Shown piece by piece: positions 1 through 13,600 of a stretch of 64,000 nt of DNA; position 1 is the first letter of the stretch; each line of letters begins with the position of its first letter. Made by a program: the position numbers and the translations under genes. Below the pieces are notes generated by a model. The model was not told the DNA's origin, ran no database searches, and saw nothing but the letters and a program-made list of their open reading frames with translations. Source of the stretch: Sialis fuliginosa (taxonomy: Eukaryota; Arthropoda; Insecta; Megaloptera; Sialidae); contig OY540810.1 of NCBI GenBank assembly GCA_961205875.1, positions 3,844,001 to 3,908,000 on the forward strand. The letters are read 5' to 3'.

Positions 1-1247
1 GTAGAACATGCCCAGATGTATAGGTATTACCTGAAATCAATCAATCGCACGAAATATTTCCAAGATTGGTATCTAACTTGTATAAATGATATTTTTAAAT
101 TTCATGCTAAATGCTAAACATAGTTTATTCATGTTTCAATTTATATATTCATATCTGGATCTTCGGATATTAATAAATTTCAACATGGTATCAAAATTAA
201 ATCAATAAATAAAACAACAGTTCCTAATAATACAAACATTCGGGAAAAAGTGAGAAAAAAATAAACAAAACAAAAAATTATTACTGTTTCATTTAATAGG
301 ATAGGTAGCAAAATAATCACTTTGGGGATTATTTAGATAAATTTATAACTGGAAAATTGTAACACCCAAGTCCAAACTTGGTATAGTGAATTTGTAGATA
401 AAATTATGATACACCAAAATAATGATAAAAAATACCACATATTATAGGTACTTTTGGAGAAAAATATATTATATTATATTTAAATGTACATTTTTTTAAG
501 GTAAATGACAAATAATGATATAAATAAATATGCTCCACATTTTTTAGTGCAAACTTACCAAATTTAATCTTGATTAAAGATGTGATAATGAAACAGAACT
601 CAAGATAAACAATAAATCATTGTAATTTTCAAAAAAGTCATTTAATAAAATAATTAAAATACAGAACGTATAACACATTATTATAATAAATGTCAGTTGT
701 AGCTATTCATAATATTGAAAATGGATGACAATTATTTTACTTTATATTAAAACTTTTGCGGACCTCCTGACGTTGTTCACACACCCCAAATTAATTGGAA
801 TTTGCCACAGACCCCCATGGGTCCGTAGGAATCACTTTGGAAACCACAAGAATTATTCTAGTGGTTTTCAAAGTGATTCTAGTAGAATAGACCTACAGAA
901 CTTTAAAATGATTTATACGAGATACTATTCAAATTTGTGTATTTGATAAATACAGATCCGACTCTGTACATGTGCTTCATACAAAACATACAGGATGGTT
1001 GGAATGTAATTATGGAAAGTTTTAGATATAACTTATGGAGAGACTGTATGGTGTAAAATTTATTAGCGAATGAGTGCGGAAAACCGATTACAGTTCCAAA
1101 CTTTGCATCAATGTGTTGCTAGATGCTTATGCGTTAGGAAATGTGCTAACTTTGCTAAATTATTGTCTCGCTGCTAATTTTCACTGATACTGCAATATTT
1201 CAGTCAAGTTCAAATTCGACGAACCGTGAGTATATTAATTATTGTAT
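1..1247. other. AT-rich DNA without a recognised gene
   Basis: No supported coding sequence. The one structure seen is an 18-bp-stem hairpin at about 829-876 (AATCACTTTGGAAACCAC and its complement around a 12-14 nt loop), probably a MITE remnant. Confidence 0.5.
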
Positions 1248-1886
1248 ATTGCTTCCTAGCAATATCGAAGATACGAGAAGCTTTGTGATCGTTTTAGAAT
1301 GAGACAAAAAAAATGTTCTCCGATTTCAAAATTTTAAATTTATCTTTCCGTTTCACATCAAGACAAACACTTTTCGTTCCGTGTCTGTCTGTCTGTCCGT
1401 CCGTGTGTGTGTCCGTCTGTCCCCTGAATCCTTGTCACACGCATAACTCATGAACCACTGAACCGATATTATTGAAATTTGGTCGGATGGTTGGGTCTGG
1501 CTTGAGGACAGTCCCATTTCAAAATCATCAAAATCGTGTGTAAGGGAGAGGGGTGACACCCCAAAATATTTATTTTTTCAAGATATCTTAAGAACGACAC
1601 ATGTTACCTGAAAATTTTATAGAATATTTTTTGTAGAGCATCAAATTTCCTATAATATGTGTCTACAGTGTTTGTTGTAAAATATTCCCTTACAAAGATT
1701 TATCTCAATTTATGTTAAAAATTCGTGTTTTGTTTTTCTAAATTGATATTTGCTTGGATATATTAAATAGTTAACCAATTCCAGGCAATTTATATAAACA
1801 CTATCGGTTTTTATTTAAATTGTTGAATAATTAACTACCTTTGGAGAATTTAGCACGAGGAAGCACTGTGCATTTACTTGGCAGAT
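1248..1886 (+). repeat. Interspersed repeat family A, copy 1 (TCTG-microsatellite-bearing)
   Basis: Shares its full structure with 41643-42900: begins TTGCTTCCT, carries a TCTG/TCCG microsatellite near 1383-1420, then a conserved non-coding body, and ends GAGGAAGCACTGTGCATTTA. The ends carry a short inverted match, TGCTTCCTCG. Fragments also lie at 36005-36118 (+) and about 36965-37060 (-). The microsatellite recalls Helitron-like insect elements, but I see no Helitron ends, so the class is open. Confidence 0.6.
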
Positions 1887-3555
1887 GTTTTTTTAATTCC
1901 ATTCAAAAGTCCTACATACTGCCATAAATGAAGAGACTACTAATATAAGTTATTACTATCTTCCTTAGAATATGTTATACAATCTTAAATAATATAATAC
2001 TGCAGAGCTAAGTCCAGAGAGTTTACTTCAAAAAGGGGGGGGGGGTCTACACTAGAATATTTATGCGTATATACATTTATATTTCCGTCGCACAAAACAT
2101 TACGGCCACCACAAGTTAAATAATTAAATGATACAATGAGGTATTGGGTTTTCTCGTCTCGACTAGAATTTAGAACACACAGCCTCGTCTTCGTCACCGA
2201 CAGTCTGTTCTCAATATTGTCTCGTCAGAATTTAAACCGGTTTCGTGTTGGCATGGAGCCCTATCAAATATATTCTGTACGAAAAAAGTACTTTTTTAAA
2301 ACTGTTTTTTTACAAAATTAAAATCATCAAAAAAATAATAATAAAATATTTAGCTAAATTCTTCAAAATACGTTAAATATATAATATTTTGGCTGTATAA
2401 AATACACACAATTAAATAAATCGAGAGTGGTATATTCCATAAATTTTTTTTTAATAAATATTTTTGAAAAATTAGATACTGGTACAGTTCATAGATATTT
2501 TATTTTCAATAAAAATGAATGTTTGTATGTTTTTTTCTTATAATTAAAAAAAAAACTTCATTTTTGAAACTTTTACCTTTTACAATGTTAATAATTTCAT
2601 CGATTCAATGATGTAAATGACAATGGTATTATAATAGTACTATTAAAAATTGTTTTTTACCCATAGAAATGTACAATTTATTATGAAATATACAAAATAT
2701 TGAATTTTGGCCTAGGGAAATCTCTTTCTGGTAGCAACCTACACTATAATAGTGTATTCTGGAATGAAAAATACACCCGCACCAAGAAAAAATTCCTCTC
2801 TCCAAGTGCTGGAAAAAGATTCCTTAAGATTAAATTATGAAATAATTAAGCCCAAAGAATTTAACGTTAATACTGCCATTGCGTAAAAAACCATACCTAT
2901 TTAAAATTACTATATTTCAAGTATGGAATTTGGTTTGTTTTGTTGATATAAAATTTCAAAGTTTCAACTTTTTGTATTGTTACATATTACATTAGATTGG
3001 AAACTGCAAATAACTTACGTAACTTCATCTTCAAATGATTGTTATTCTCATTGTTTTACTTCTAGGAGAACTTATATACATACACTATATGTTCGAGTAG
3101 TACGAGTGTACATTACAATTTCTAGAATATTCATGAATGATACTAGATATAATGGGTATAGAATAATTAGATTTGTAGTCATTTATAAAGACAAGAAGTT
3201 TATGGAGACCGAATTAATATTAATAATAATACAAAACATATTCTATACCTATTTGTAAAAGACTTCATTTTTTAATCATTTGTACTAAATGTTAATTTAG
3301 TCCAGCCAATGAAGCAGAGAAAATGGTCAAAATAGAAAATTTTCTAGAACAACAATTTTATGGTTGATTCTTATAAATTTTGAGTCGCTGAACACGAAAA
3401 AAATAACGCGCCCGCGTGAGGAGTGGGGCTTCACCCTTAAAAATGGGGTAAAAGGGTGAACATCGCGTTTTTTCCTTGTTTTTTCGATTAAAGTATATTA
3501 TTGAAAACTTCACAATTTTTTTAGTTACAAATTTATAAATCAAAAGTTGATTCAC
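1887..3555. other. No gene or repeat recognised
   Basis: AT-rich. It holds a G-run (2035-2045) and an open frame of 93 codons at 2977-3258 without family resemblance, codon structure or splice context, so no gene is called. A G/C-richer patch at 3400-3470 has no clear ends. Confidence 0.4.
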
Positions 3556-3559
3556 TGAT

Positions 3560-3860
3560 TCGTACTTAAAGTATTATGTACTTTTTACTATTTGCAATTG
3601 TACTTGAACTAAGTTCTTTGAACATTATGTAAAAGTATTTAAGTATTAAGTACTTCAGACTTTTAAAAAATGTGTAGTAGGTACTTGTAAGTACTTCAAA
3701 TACATTACTTGTTAAATACAAGTATTACGGTTCAAAAAGTACTTGAAGAATCAAGTACTTTTTACTTTTTTTAAAATGTATTAGTAATGTATTAAAAAAT
3801 ACTTGTAGTACTTTTTCAAGTATTTTACTTGGTGTATTGACAGTTCTGAAACTGCGTAAT
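3560..3860. repeat. Block of degenerate AAGTACTT motifs (hAT-like subterminal repeats)
   Basis: More than a dozen variants of AAGTACTT/TACTTTTTACTT occur in both orientations within 300 bp. Such clustered short motifs in both strands are typical of subterminal transposase-binding arrays in hAT elements. No clean terminal repeats or target duplication are visible. Confidence 0.45.
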
Positions 3861-3955
3861 TTATTTGATTATGAATGAAGTATTTTTTAATCAGTCAAAT
3901 TCAAGAAACATAATTCATTAATTAAAAAAAATATAAAAAAAAAATTATTACAATG

Positions 3956-4363
3956 GTACTGGCACTGGTGATTCACCAGAGTGTGGAAGAGGTCGTTGAG
4001 CAGAAAGCAACGTTGAATATGACCACTTGTTCCGATTTGACAAGTTTATACCAGCAATGTTCATCGCACAAAAATAACAATCGTCATGATGATTCAGAGG
4101 TTCCCACCAAATCATTGGTGTCCTGAATTTGAGGACGGATCTTTTCCCACTTGACCATTATCGCAGAGATACAACACAATTTTGGCATACAGTATTTGGC
4201 ACCCATGGTTTGTCTTGATTGCAAATATTCACCCCAAAATAGTTAGAGTATGCAGTTTTTACGAAGTCCGTGATAGATTTACGATACTGTAAAAGGTATA
4301 TTCACCACACATAACACAAAAGCTGTCTGGATTGTTCAAGCAACGTCTCCTCTTCGTAACCAT
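3956..4363 (-). pseudogene. Decayed fragment of a Cys-rich repetitive protein family of arthropods
   Basis: Minus-strand translation from an ATG at 4363 gives RRCLNNPDSFCVMCGEYT, then pieces with DQDKPWVPNTVCQNCVV, a CYFCAMNIAGINLSN segment and RPLPHSGESP. The paired CxxC spacing and the order match, from memory, a multi-copy Cys-rich protein family scattered through arthropod genomes and probably carried by a transposable element. It is broken in more than one place, has no intact ORF and no visible terminal repeats. Function is unknown; the family match is recall, not a search. Confidence 0.5.
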
Positions 4364-4646
4364 TGTATTAATTACTACCAAATTGACAGATGTGATAAGT
4401 AAAACTAAAAAAAATATGAACTTACCTCCTAAATGTCAAAAATCAAAATATCTCAAGAACTAGAGCTGTGATGATTTATGAATCTAGTATGATTTATGAA
4501 ATTACCACACCAAAATACATTAAAATTGATAACAATATTTTAGGAAAATTTTTATAAAGTTGAAAATTGTTGGACTGTTATCTATCGTTTCAACTTACTA
4601 TGGCTTCAAAACTGTGGTACTAACATATTGAATTTAATTGTTCCAG

Positions 4647-7600
4647 GTCAGATCTCGCAGCCTCACTCACCTAGACAACTTGGACCCGTCTCTACTGCGT
4701 AGCGGCTCCGAGATGGACAGCGGTGGAGGCGGCGTGTCTGTGACAGCAGCAAGCACGCCGTGCGGCGGCAGCGACGTGGGGGCGGTGGGTGACCACCCAG
4801 TGCCATCACCGGGGGTCGGGTCGGCCGTCACGCTCAAGGATGCACTGTCAGAGCCCGACTGTAGCACCCGGTTCTTCCGGCCGTCCCAGCCCCTGCTCAT
4901 GGTACCGCCCCCCACGCCGCTCAGAACCTCACCATCTGCCAACAGCACTGCCGCCATGAAAAGATTCATGATGTCACAGAGTCAGGTTCGTCAGATAATG
5001 TCTTATAATACTTTCTTACATCCTTAATATATATAAATCTCAACGTCTCTCTGTCTGTCCGTTAGTGCGCTTATCACTCGAGAATCATTTATCCGATTTA
5101 CGTGGTTTCTTTTTTAATTCATAGGTACATTCTCTGGCCAGGTTATAGGCTATATTTTGTTACGTTATGTAACATAATAACTAAGCAGTGACGATAATAG
5201 TAAATCAAGTCGGAAAAAAATTTGCCGTCGGCGTGCTATTTTGCAATACGCTGCCTAAACTGTTCAATATTGAACAAAATAATCTATTAAAGAATTATGT
5301 AGAATCAAAAGATCTACAATAAAGTCAGCGACATCATATGTCTAACTTTTATATTTGAGTCACAATGACTGCTTTTATATTACAAAGAAAATTTAAAATA
5401 TTTGGGTTTTGTTGTTATCTAAATAATAATAATTTGCCCTTTACAGCATCCACTTTGGTCTTATAGTTTAGAAAATACCGTGAAATATAAATACGGGAAC
5501 ATATTATTCGCGCGGTGGGAACCCGTGTCGCGGCGTGCGGTAAGGAGGGAGCATGCCGAGTAGTCGCAGGGCAGAGGGAATGATCACACGCCGGTAGTCT
5601 TTTGATTGTCAATTGTTTATTTTGTTTTCAATAATTAACTTTTAAATTTAAATAGAAAAATTTTTTTTTTTACTTTTTGCTCTGATTTGTTTTTGTTAAG
5701 TAGGTAATTTAAGTGTTGTTTGGTTTTTATTACAATAATAACTAATCGTGTTTGTACTTAATTCAACTATATATTTTTTAAATCCTAAACAATAATTCCG
5801 TAGTCCACGCGAGCGAAGCCGCGCGGGTCCAGCTAATATTGTATATAGTAATAGATATTAAAAGTCATTCAAAAGCCAGCACGACAGCGTCATTTACTCC
5901 ATATGAGTTTTAAAAAAACACACAGTACTTATTTTTTGAGCTGATTGAAATATCATGATGTCACATTTTAATTATGTATTATTAAATTTCAATATTATTT
6001 ATTAATTATCATTTTACAAGCTATACTTTTTTATTTTTGCATTTTTAGCAATTTTTTAATACAAAATATATTTTAAAAATAATTGAAATATAGACTAAAA
6101 GGAAATAAATATTTTTAGACGAATAAAATCACTTTATATAATTGATTCATAAATTTTCTCTGTTACTTTTCTTTGTTCTAATATTAGAATTAACTGATAT
6201 TTCAACTTGAATTCATTTATTAATTTATTATATTTATCCGAATCAATAACTAATTAACATTTACATATTATTATACATACTTTACAATTTTTGGTACTTA
6301 ATTGAATCATATCTAATGGGATTATTTTTGTTGAAAACAGATATAATTATTTCGTGTTAAATAATTATGTCTAAGTATTTAATTTATTCTATAATTTTAA
6401 TCCTTAATATTTAAACAGAAAATAAATATTCCATTATAAAAACCAGTATCTAATAAAAGATCAATGATCTTTGGTCTTAACATGATTACTGAATTATTGT
6501 AAAATTTTAATTTTCAGAAGAACAGTTTGACAATTTGAAATGTACCTGTTTTGTTAAATTTTATTAAATTATATTTTAATATTTGAATACTACCATTTCT
6601 GAATATTAATCTATATACATTTAACTGTCTTACAGCGTGATTTGATGACATGAGGCCAATAGGTGTCAAAATGGTGGACATTTAAACTAATTATTAGTAT
6701 AATTTATTTATTAATTATTATATTATCATAGCAACTGCTTTACATTGTTTCAAATTTGGCGATTCTTTCTTTTATATCTTTGGTGCTCATTACTGGTTTT
6801 ACCTTTACTATTACTCAGGGCCGGCCGAACGGCCAGGCGACCCAGGCGACAGCCTGGGGCGCCAATTTCGTGGGGGCGCCAATTGTTTTAAACTTATTTT
6901 CTATGTTCTGTTCTAGGGCGCCAAATTTAAGCTGTATATATTTTTTGAATAATAGTTTTGATTTTTTCTGCAAAATAATTCATTTTACTTAATAAAATGC
7001 TTAATATCAAAAATAAATTATTTTTTACAAAATTTGAAAAGCACAGTGCCAAATCTATGGGTGGCTTTGCGGATTCTTGTAACAATTCCGGTTAGCGTAG
7101 CTAGTGGTGAAAGAAGTTTTAGTAAATTAAAAAAATATCGCCTGGGGCGCCAGAATCGCAAAGGCCGGCTCTGCAGTATTACTAGAAAAAAACATGAACA
7201 AAATAAAAGGCTATGATTTAAAACAACAAACTAGATTTGCGGACTTTGGTAATTAAATTGATTAAATAAAGAGTTACTTGTTTTATTAGTAACATGAGTT
7301 CATAAGAATTCCAAAAAACAAGCCCATTAATCCATAAAAATCAAAAACTTGCTCTTATAGCGGCCATAACTGGTGCCTTTATTATTTTACTATTTACCGC
7401 CAATGATAAAAGCGGTTTAATAGCTGTATGTTTACTCTCAAGGTTTATTTCGTTTTTATTTTTTAAAACCCCGTTGTACAATACGATTATATTTAACAAA
7501 AATATTGAATAACATGTAGCAAAAAGAATAATTTCTCTTATTTCACATTCGCTATAACATTTACATTTCTCTTTGAAAATAAACCGTACTGTTTAAAAAT

Positions 7601-10600
7601 ACATCCTGCGTAGCCGTAAAGTTGCGTTGAGGAAATTCGTAATTACCCGAAAAAAAACAAGGACTCACGCGTCCTGTGACGTCAACAACAAGTTCGAACA
7701 CGGGGAAGATGTTTTATTTCAACGCACGTCAGTGAATATCAATGAGACAAGACGGGAAAAAGTTTCACGAATACCGGTCTCGTACAGCATGTAATCTGTG
7801 CCTCACGTAGATGGGAATGTGGCGGCGGCGCAGCACAGTGTCTAAAACTGCTGCCCTTCATAGCGATTCAAAACCCGGGAAAAAATTTCAGATCTGAAGT
7901 GATCTCGGTTGATCTTCATTTTGGAACAAATCAGATCTTTGTAAATAAATAAACTTTTGTCTACCTTAAATAACAAATACACATATACTACCTATATAGA
8001 AACCTTGTTTATAATTTAATCAATTAAAAAAAAATTGTACAGAAACGTATTGAATGATATTTGAGGCCCGTGTATTCAATTAATAAATAAATTCACAACT
8101 CACCCCCTGTCACACATGAAGGGTTGTAATTGGTCTCATTCGATCCAGCGGGAAAAATACTTCGGGATACTAGGGTGTGGGGGGCAAAACAACCCTCTAT
8201 CTAGCACAGGAGTCGAGATATTTACGATTTTCTATAATAAATACCATAAGTAGCGAAACAGAGAAAAATTCACCTAGTATCCCGAAGTATTTTTCCCGCT
8301 GGATCGAATGACACCAACTACAACCCTTCATCTGTGACAGGGGGTGAGTTGTGAATTTATTTATTAATTTAATACACGGGCCTCAAATATCATTCAATAC
8401 GTTTCTGTACAATTTTTTTTAATTGATTAAATTATAAACAAGGTTTCTATATAGTATATGTGTATTAATTTGTTATTTAAGGTAGACAAAAGTTTATTTA
8501 TCTACAAAGATCTGATTTGTTCCAAAATGAAGATCAACCGAGATCACTTCAGATCTGAAATTTTTTCCCGGGAAGTTACTTACGTTTGTGTCTACTATAG
8601 ATAGATAGATATACAGTGCGTTCATGACGAAAGGAACAAATTCGTTTAAAATTCAGGTAATTAGTTTGTGCAAAAACGCTCGGACACGTCGATTAGTATT
8701 TTTAGTTGCGGATTTTTTGACATAAGAAAATTGTATACAGGGTGTCTCAAGAAGAACATATACAGTCATCATTGATTTTTTTAAATGGAACACCCAATAT
8801 ATTATGCCGTTTTTGAATTTTACGGTGTATTCTGAATATTTTTTGTATAACATATCATATCTCTAAAATCAGCGGTTTTCGGAATAATGACGTTTGAAAA
8901 TTGACATTTTGATATACACACAAGTCAAATAAAATGTTTAAATTGAACAAATACACCTTGAATTTTTTTTAAAAGCCAACAAAAACAACCTGGTATTGCA
9001 AAAAAAACAGAAAAAAAAAGTTCAATGTTTTTTTTTGCCATACCAGGATATTTTTGTTAGCTTTTAAAAAATTTTCAAGGTGTATTTGTTCAATTTAAAC
9101 ATTTTATTTGACTTGTGTGTATTTCAAAATGTCAATTTTCAAACGTCATTATTCCGAAAACCGTACAATTCAAAAATGGCATAATATATTGGGTGTTCCA
9201 TTTAAAAAAATCAATGATGACTGTATATGTTCTTCTTGAGACACCCTGTATACAATTTTCTTATGTCAAAAAATCCGCAACTAAAAATACTAATCGACGT
9301 GTCCGAGCCTTTTTGCACAAAATAATTACCTGAATTTTAAACGAATTTGTTCCTTTCATCATGAACGCACTGTATATGTAGATAGATAGATAGATTGATA
9401 GATAGATCTTTATTTCTAACTCCGAGGAGTGTAAACAAGTCAAATACATAATATTACTATAGATAATAAACAATCAAATGAAACATGGTAGTGGCACCAG
9501 TCTTGGTAAGGACCCCAGTAATGACAAATTTTTAATTAAATGTACTGAAATAGAAATATTTGTTGATATTTGATTACTACCATTTCTGAATATTAATCTA
9601 CATATATACATTTAACTGTCTTACAGCGTGATTTGATGACAATCGGCCAATAGGTGTCAAAATGGTGGACATTTAAACTAATTATTAGTATAATTTATTT
9701 ATTAATTATTATATTATCATAGCAACTGCTTTACATTATTTCAAATTTGACGATTCTTTCTTTTATATTTTTTGTGTTTTTGTACTTTCAAGTCCATCAC
9801 TGCGTACTCATTACTGTTTTTACCTTTGCCATTACTGGAGAAAAAACATGAACAAAATAAAAGGCTGTAATTTCAAAAACAAACTATATTTGCGGACTTT
9901 GGTAGTTTAATTGATTAAGTAAAGAGTTAGGTACTTGTTTTATTAGTAACATGAGTTCATAAGAATTACAAAAAACAAGTCCATTAATCCAAAACAAAAA
10001 CAAAATCTCTTATATTACACAAAATATTATATTAAATTGTCCATTGTGTTCAGAAGAACAAAAAATAATAACACTAACAAAATTCAAATGTTTTTCTTTA
10101 ATATACATATATTTTTATACCATCCCCGAATAACCATTCAAGAATATATGACTTAAGGACAAATATAAATCGATTTTAGTAATTTTAACTTTCGCATACG
10201 ACTCGTATTTGTTTTCTTATTGATAAAAACTCAATAAAGTATTTTATTAAACATTTTTCTGCAATACAAAACTTTTTTGTATATATTCTGATTCAAACCA
10301 TCGAAATAAAAATGTTGAAATAAATGTAAGTAGATTGATATTTGATAATATGAAATATTTTACGTCAATATCAATTCGAACATATTTTACATAGTAGTGA
10401 ACTTGAAAAAGTAAAAGTAATATAAAATAGATTAAATATATGATTTCATCATACAGCTATTGCGTGTAAGTATTCAACGTATAATATATATTATATATAA
10501 AATAATACTAACAATCACCAGTTAGTATAATACTACGTGAATTAAACTGGCTAAATGAATCAGAATGAGCGCATATATTACTTACGAATCGAAAGAGAAG

Positions 10601-13600
10601 GAGAAGAGGGCTGGTACCCCGAAAAGGCACATCACATTTAGGGTACATGGTTAGGGTAATATAACTCAGGGGCGTCGCTAAAGGGAGGGGGGGGCGGTCC
10701 GCCCTGGGTGTCAATTTTTTGTAAATTTACACTAGTGCGCAAAATGATCGCTGCGCTTTTAATCCCATGTTTAATGGGTACGAACCAATACGCCGGTTAG
10801 AATGGTACCAAAATCATCCCAGTCGGAATTTTAGTTTCTAAATGGATTTAGATCACCCTGAAAACTTTATTTTACCCCCCCCCCCTACCCAGTGTCTGGC
10901 TGGCGTGTAACAATAGACATTCACGTCAAAATAAAAATGGCAAAAGTACAAAATCTAATTAAAAATAATAGATAGATTAGAATATTATAAGAGTCTGGAC
11001 TTCGAATATCTTTGAATCTACATTGATAAGTTAAATTTTTATATAAAAAAATAATATCTATTATGAACTATTATGTGTATTGTATAGTAAATTGCTTTTT
11101 TTTCTATAAGAAAACTTTATACTTTTTACAGGTGTCAAGTTCAGAATATTTTAGCGTTTATTTTGACATCGACACCGACGATTCTTACCCGATATTTGGT
11201 AGAGAGGAATATCTACCAGGATGCAAGGGAGTTTCTTTGTTGTAAGTAGAATATTATTTTTTGAAGTAATTTAGAAAACTCGTTGATGTATCATAATTTG
11301 GTGTTTTAATTTCCAATATTTCACCAGATAGATTTTTCCAAAACATCATCCAAATATTTTTAAAACTTCCGGAATTTTACTTTAAACAATGCAAGAAGGC
11401 CTTTCCATTTTATTTTATTTTTTGTCACACATCCTACTAATGTACACAACCCGATATTTTCTACACTAGAGTCACTCCAGTAAGAGTTTCGACAGCGTCT
11501 CCATTTTTAGCCAAATCGACGTTTTAATAAGATCATTTGATTTGTGTGTTATTTTTAGCAAGTACCTACAAAAAAATTACCATTATAATTAAACATAATG
11601 TAATAATATACAGTATTTTTAATGATATTGATTGATAATATCAGAAAATATGGCTGTGAATGAGAATCAACCAAAAATCGAACCGCGCTATCCAGACTCT
11701 TACTGGAGTGATTCTAGTCGGTGCCGAATTAGCCATGTAGCGGGAATAGATTAGATTTACGACTTACCGTCCAATGGTTGATACGGGATGTCTAAATCTA
11801 CAGTAATTAATAATTTAATTTTAGGGTTTCCGATCTCGATTTTTAAAGCTCCGATTTTTAATTTTTTAATCGATTTTTCTAAATGTGCCCATACTAAATT
11901 GAGAAAATTTTGTCTGTAATAGTGGTGTTTTATTATACACTCCTCAAAAAAAATTAGGGATAATTTTAAAAAAGGCAAAAAATCAAATTTTCAAACAGTT
12001 ATATCTAGCGAAAAATTATTAGATTTTCATCATCCAAAGCTCATTCAAAAGTTTGCACTTTCTAATTTTTTTTTGAGAGAGGGTGACACTATCGATTTCC
12101 ACCCCGGGTGTCACCCCCCCCCCCCCCTCCTAGTGACACCACTGTCTAAGGCCTATAATATTTGCTACAGGCCCCGCGATAGCTTAATTCGGCACTCTCT
12201 AGTCTACAGTAGAGGATCATCTGACATATTTTAGTTTTAATAATTTTTGCTACGATTTTTTGTGTATACATATAATTTATGTAAGTTAAATGAATAAATT
12301 GACTTTATAGCGACGCATTGGGCGCGGCATGTGAAAGACGGGGAGTAGAGCTTGGTGCGTGCGACATCTACTTGGACGGCGAGCGCTTGCCGCCGCAGAT
12401 GATGGCCGCTGAAACCACAGAACTCGGCCGCCGTCAACTACGGCTCATACCTAAAGATCTAAACAAACCGCCAAGACTGAAAGCTACGTCGTCTCTCGTA
12501 AGTTGATTATATAAGTACTTTCATTTAAGCCGGTATAATTAAGCGTCCTCTGTTTTAGAACACAATTTATCAAACATTTACCTATTTATTAACCTAAATA
12601 ACAATTGTTTAATGTCATATAACGTTTAATTTTATATTACTGAATTATGGTAGGATAGTTTTTATCAACCAATATATTACATGGGCAGAAAATTCTCTGG
12701 TCTAACAATGAAAAAACTATTTTATTCAACATAATCTCCATCTAGAGCAGCTATTCTTAAACTAGGGTCCGCGGAACTTTTACCGGGGGTCCGTGAAACA
12801 TGTTTGCCATAAATTAAAGTACTTTTACATTTCTATTTACCAATGATTAATTACAGGAGTTATTTTAGTGTGTAGCTGTAGCTTATTTCTGCAGTTGTAA
12901 AAGCAAATTTGTGTAGTGCAAAAAATTGAAAAAATGAAAATATATATATTTTTTAAATAAATTATACTTCAAACATTTTTTAAATTACATTCTACCTTGA
13001 CTGAAAATGGATTAATAGCCGTATTACGCTATTTCCGTTTAACATAGCATTTATTGGAAACGTAACTCCGCAAATAACAAAATATTACTGTACTTTACAT
13101 GTTAATTCAAAACACAATGTACAACGTTCGAAAGGTGGTAGAGGCGTAAGGCGACCAAGATTTTTAAATATAAATTTTCAATTTGGCGCGAACTTGAAAA
13201 AAATAGGGATTTCTATAAATTTTGTGTATTTTATTTTTATTTATTTTTTATTTAAAAATGTTTCAAAGGCGATTATATTTAATTAAATTAAAAATGTTTC
13301 TTGATAACGTCTACCGCCCCCTTAACGTAGTACAATATGTTTTGTATTATTGAATTGTAATATGCACTATAAAACTGTATTTTTATTATTTTTTGTAGAA
13401 TTATAAAACCAAGGGAGGTCGTTTCTTTAGCCATAGCACTGAAGATACAACATTAACTCCTAATGCTAATATAGTGCCATCCTTTGACAATCGGTTATCA
13501 AATCTTCAAGACGGTGAAAAGAAAGGAAAACAACGATGGTCTGGATTTTTCAGCAATAATAAGGTATACATTCACCCAAATTAATTTATTCACAATGTAT

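Noticed and set aside
1353-1559. Open frame ending in TDRQTDTE, also seen at 41752-41949
   Set aside because: The repeat unit's TCTG microsatellite explains it; the frame is not preserved outside the family A repeat.
2977-3258. 93-codon open frame
   Set aside because: No family resemblance and no codon bias or splice context; its length is possible by chance in this DNA.
4667-4969. Open frame antisense to the first PLEKHG5 exon
   Set aside because: It is the mirror of a G+C-rich coding exon with spliced homology on the other strand.
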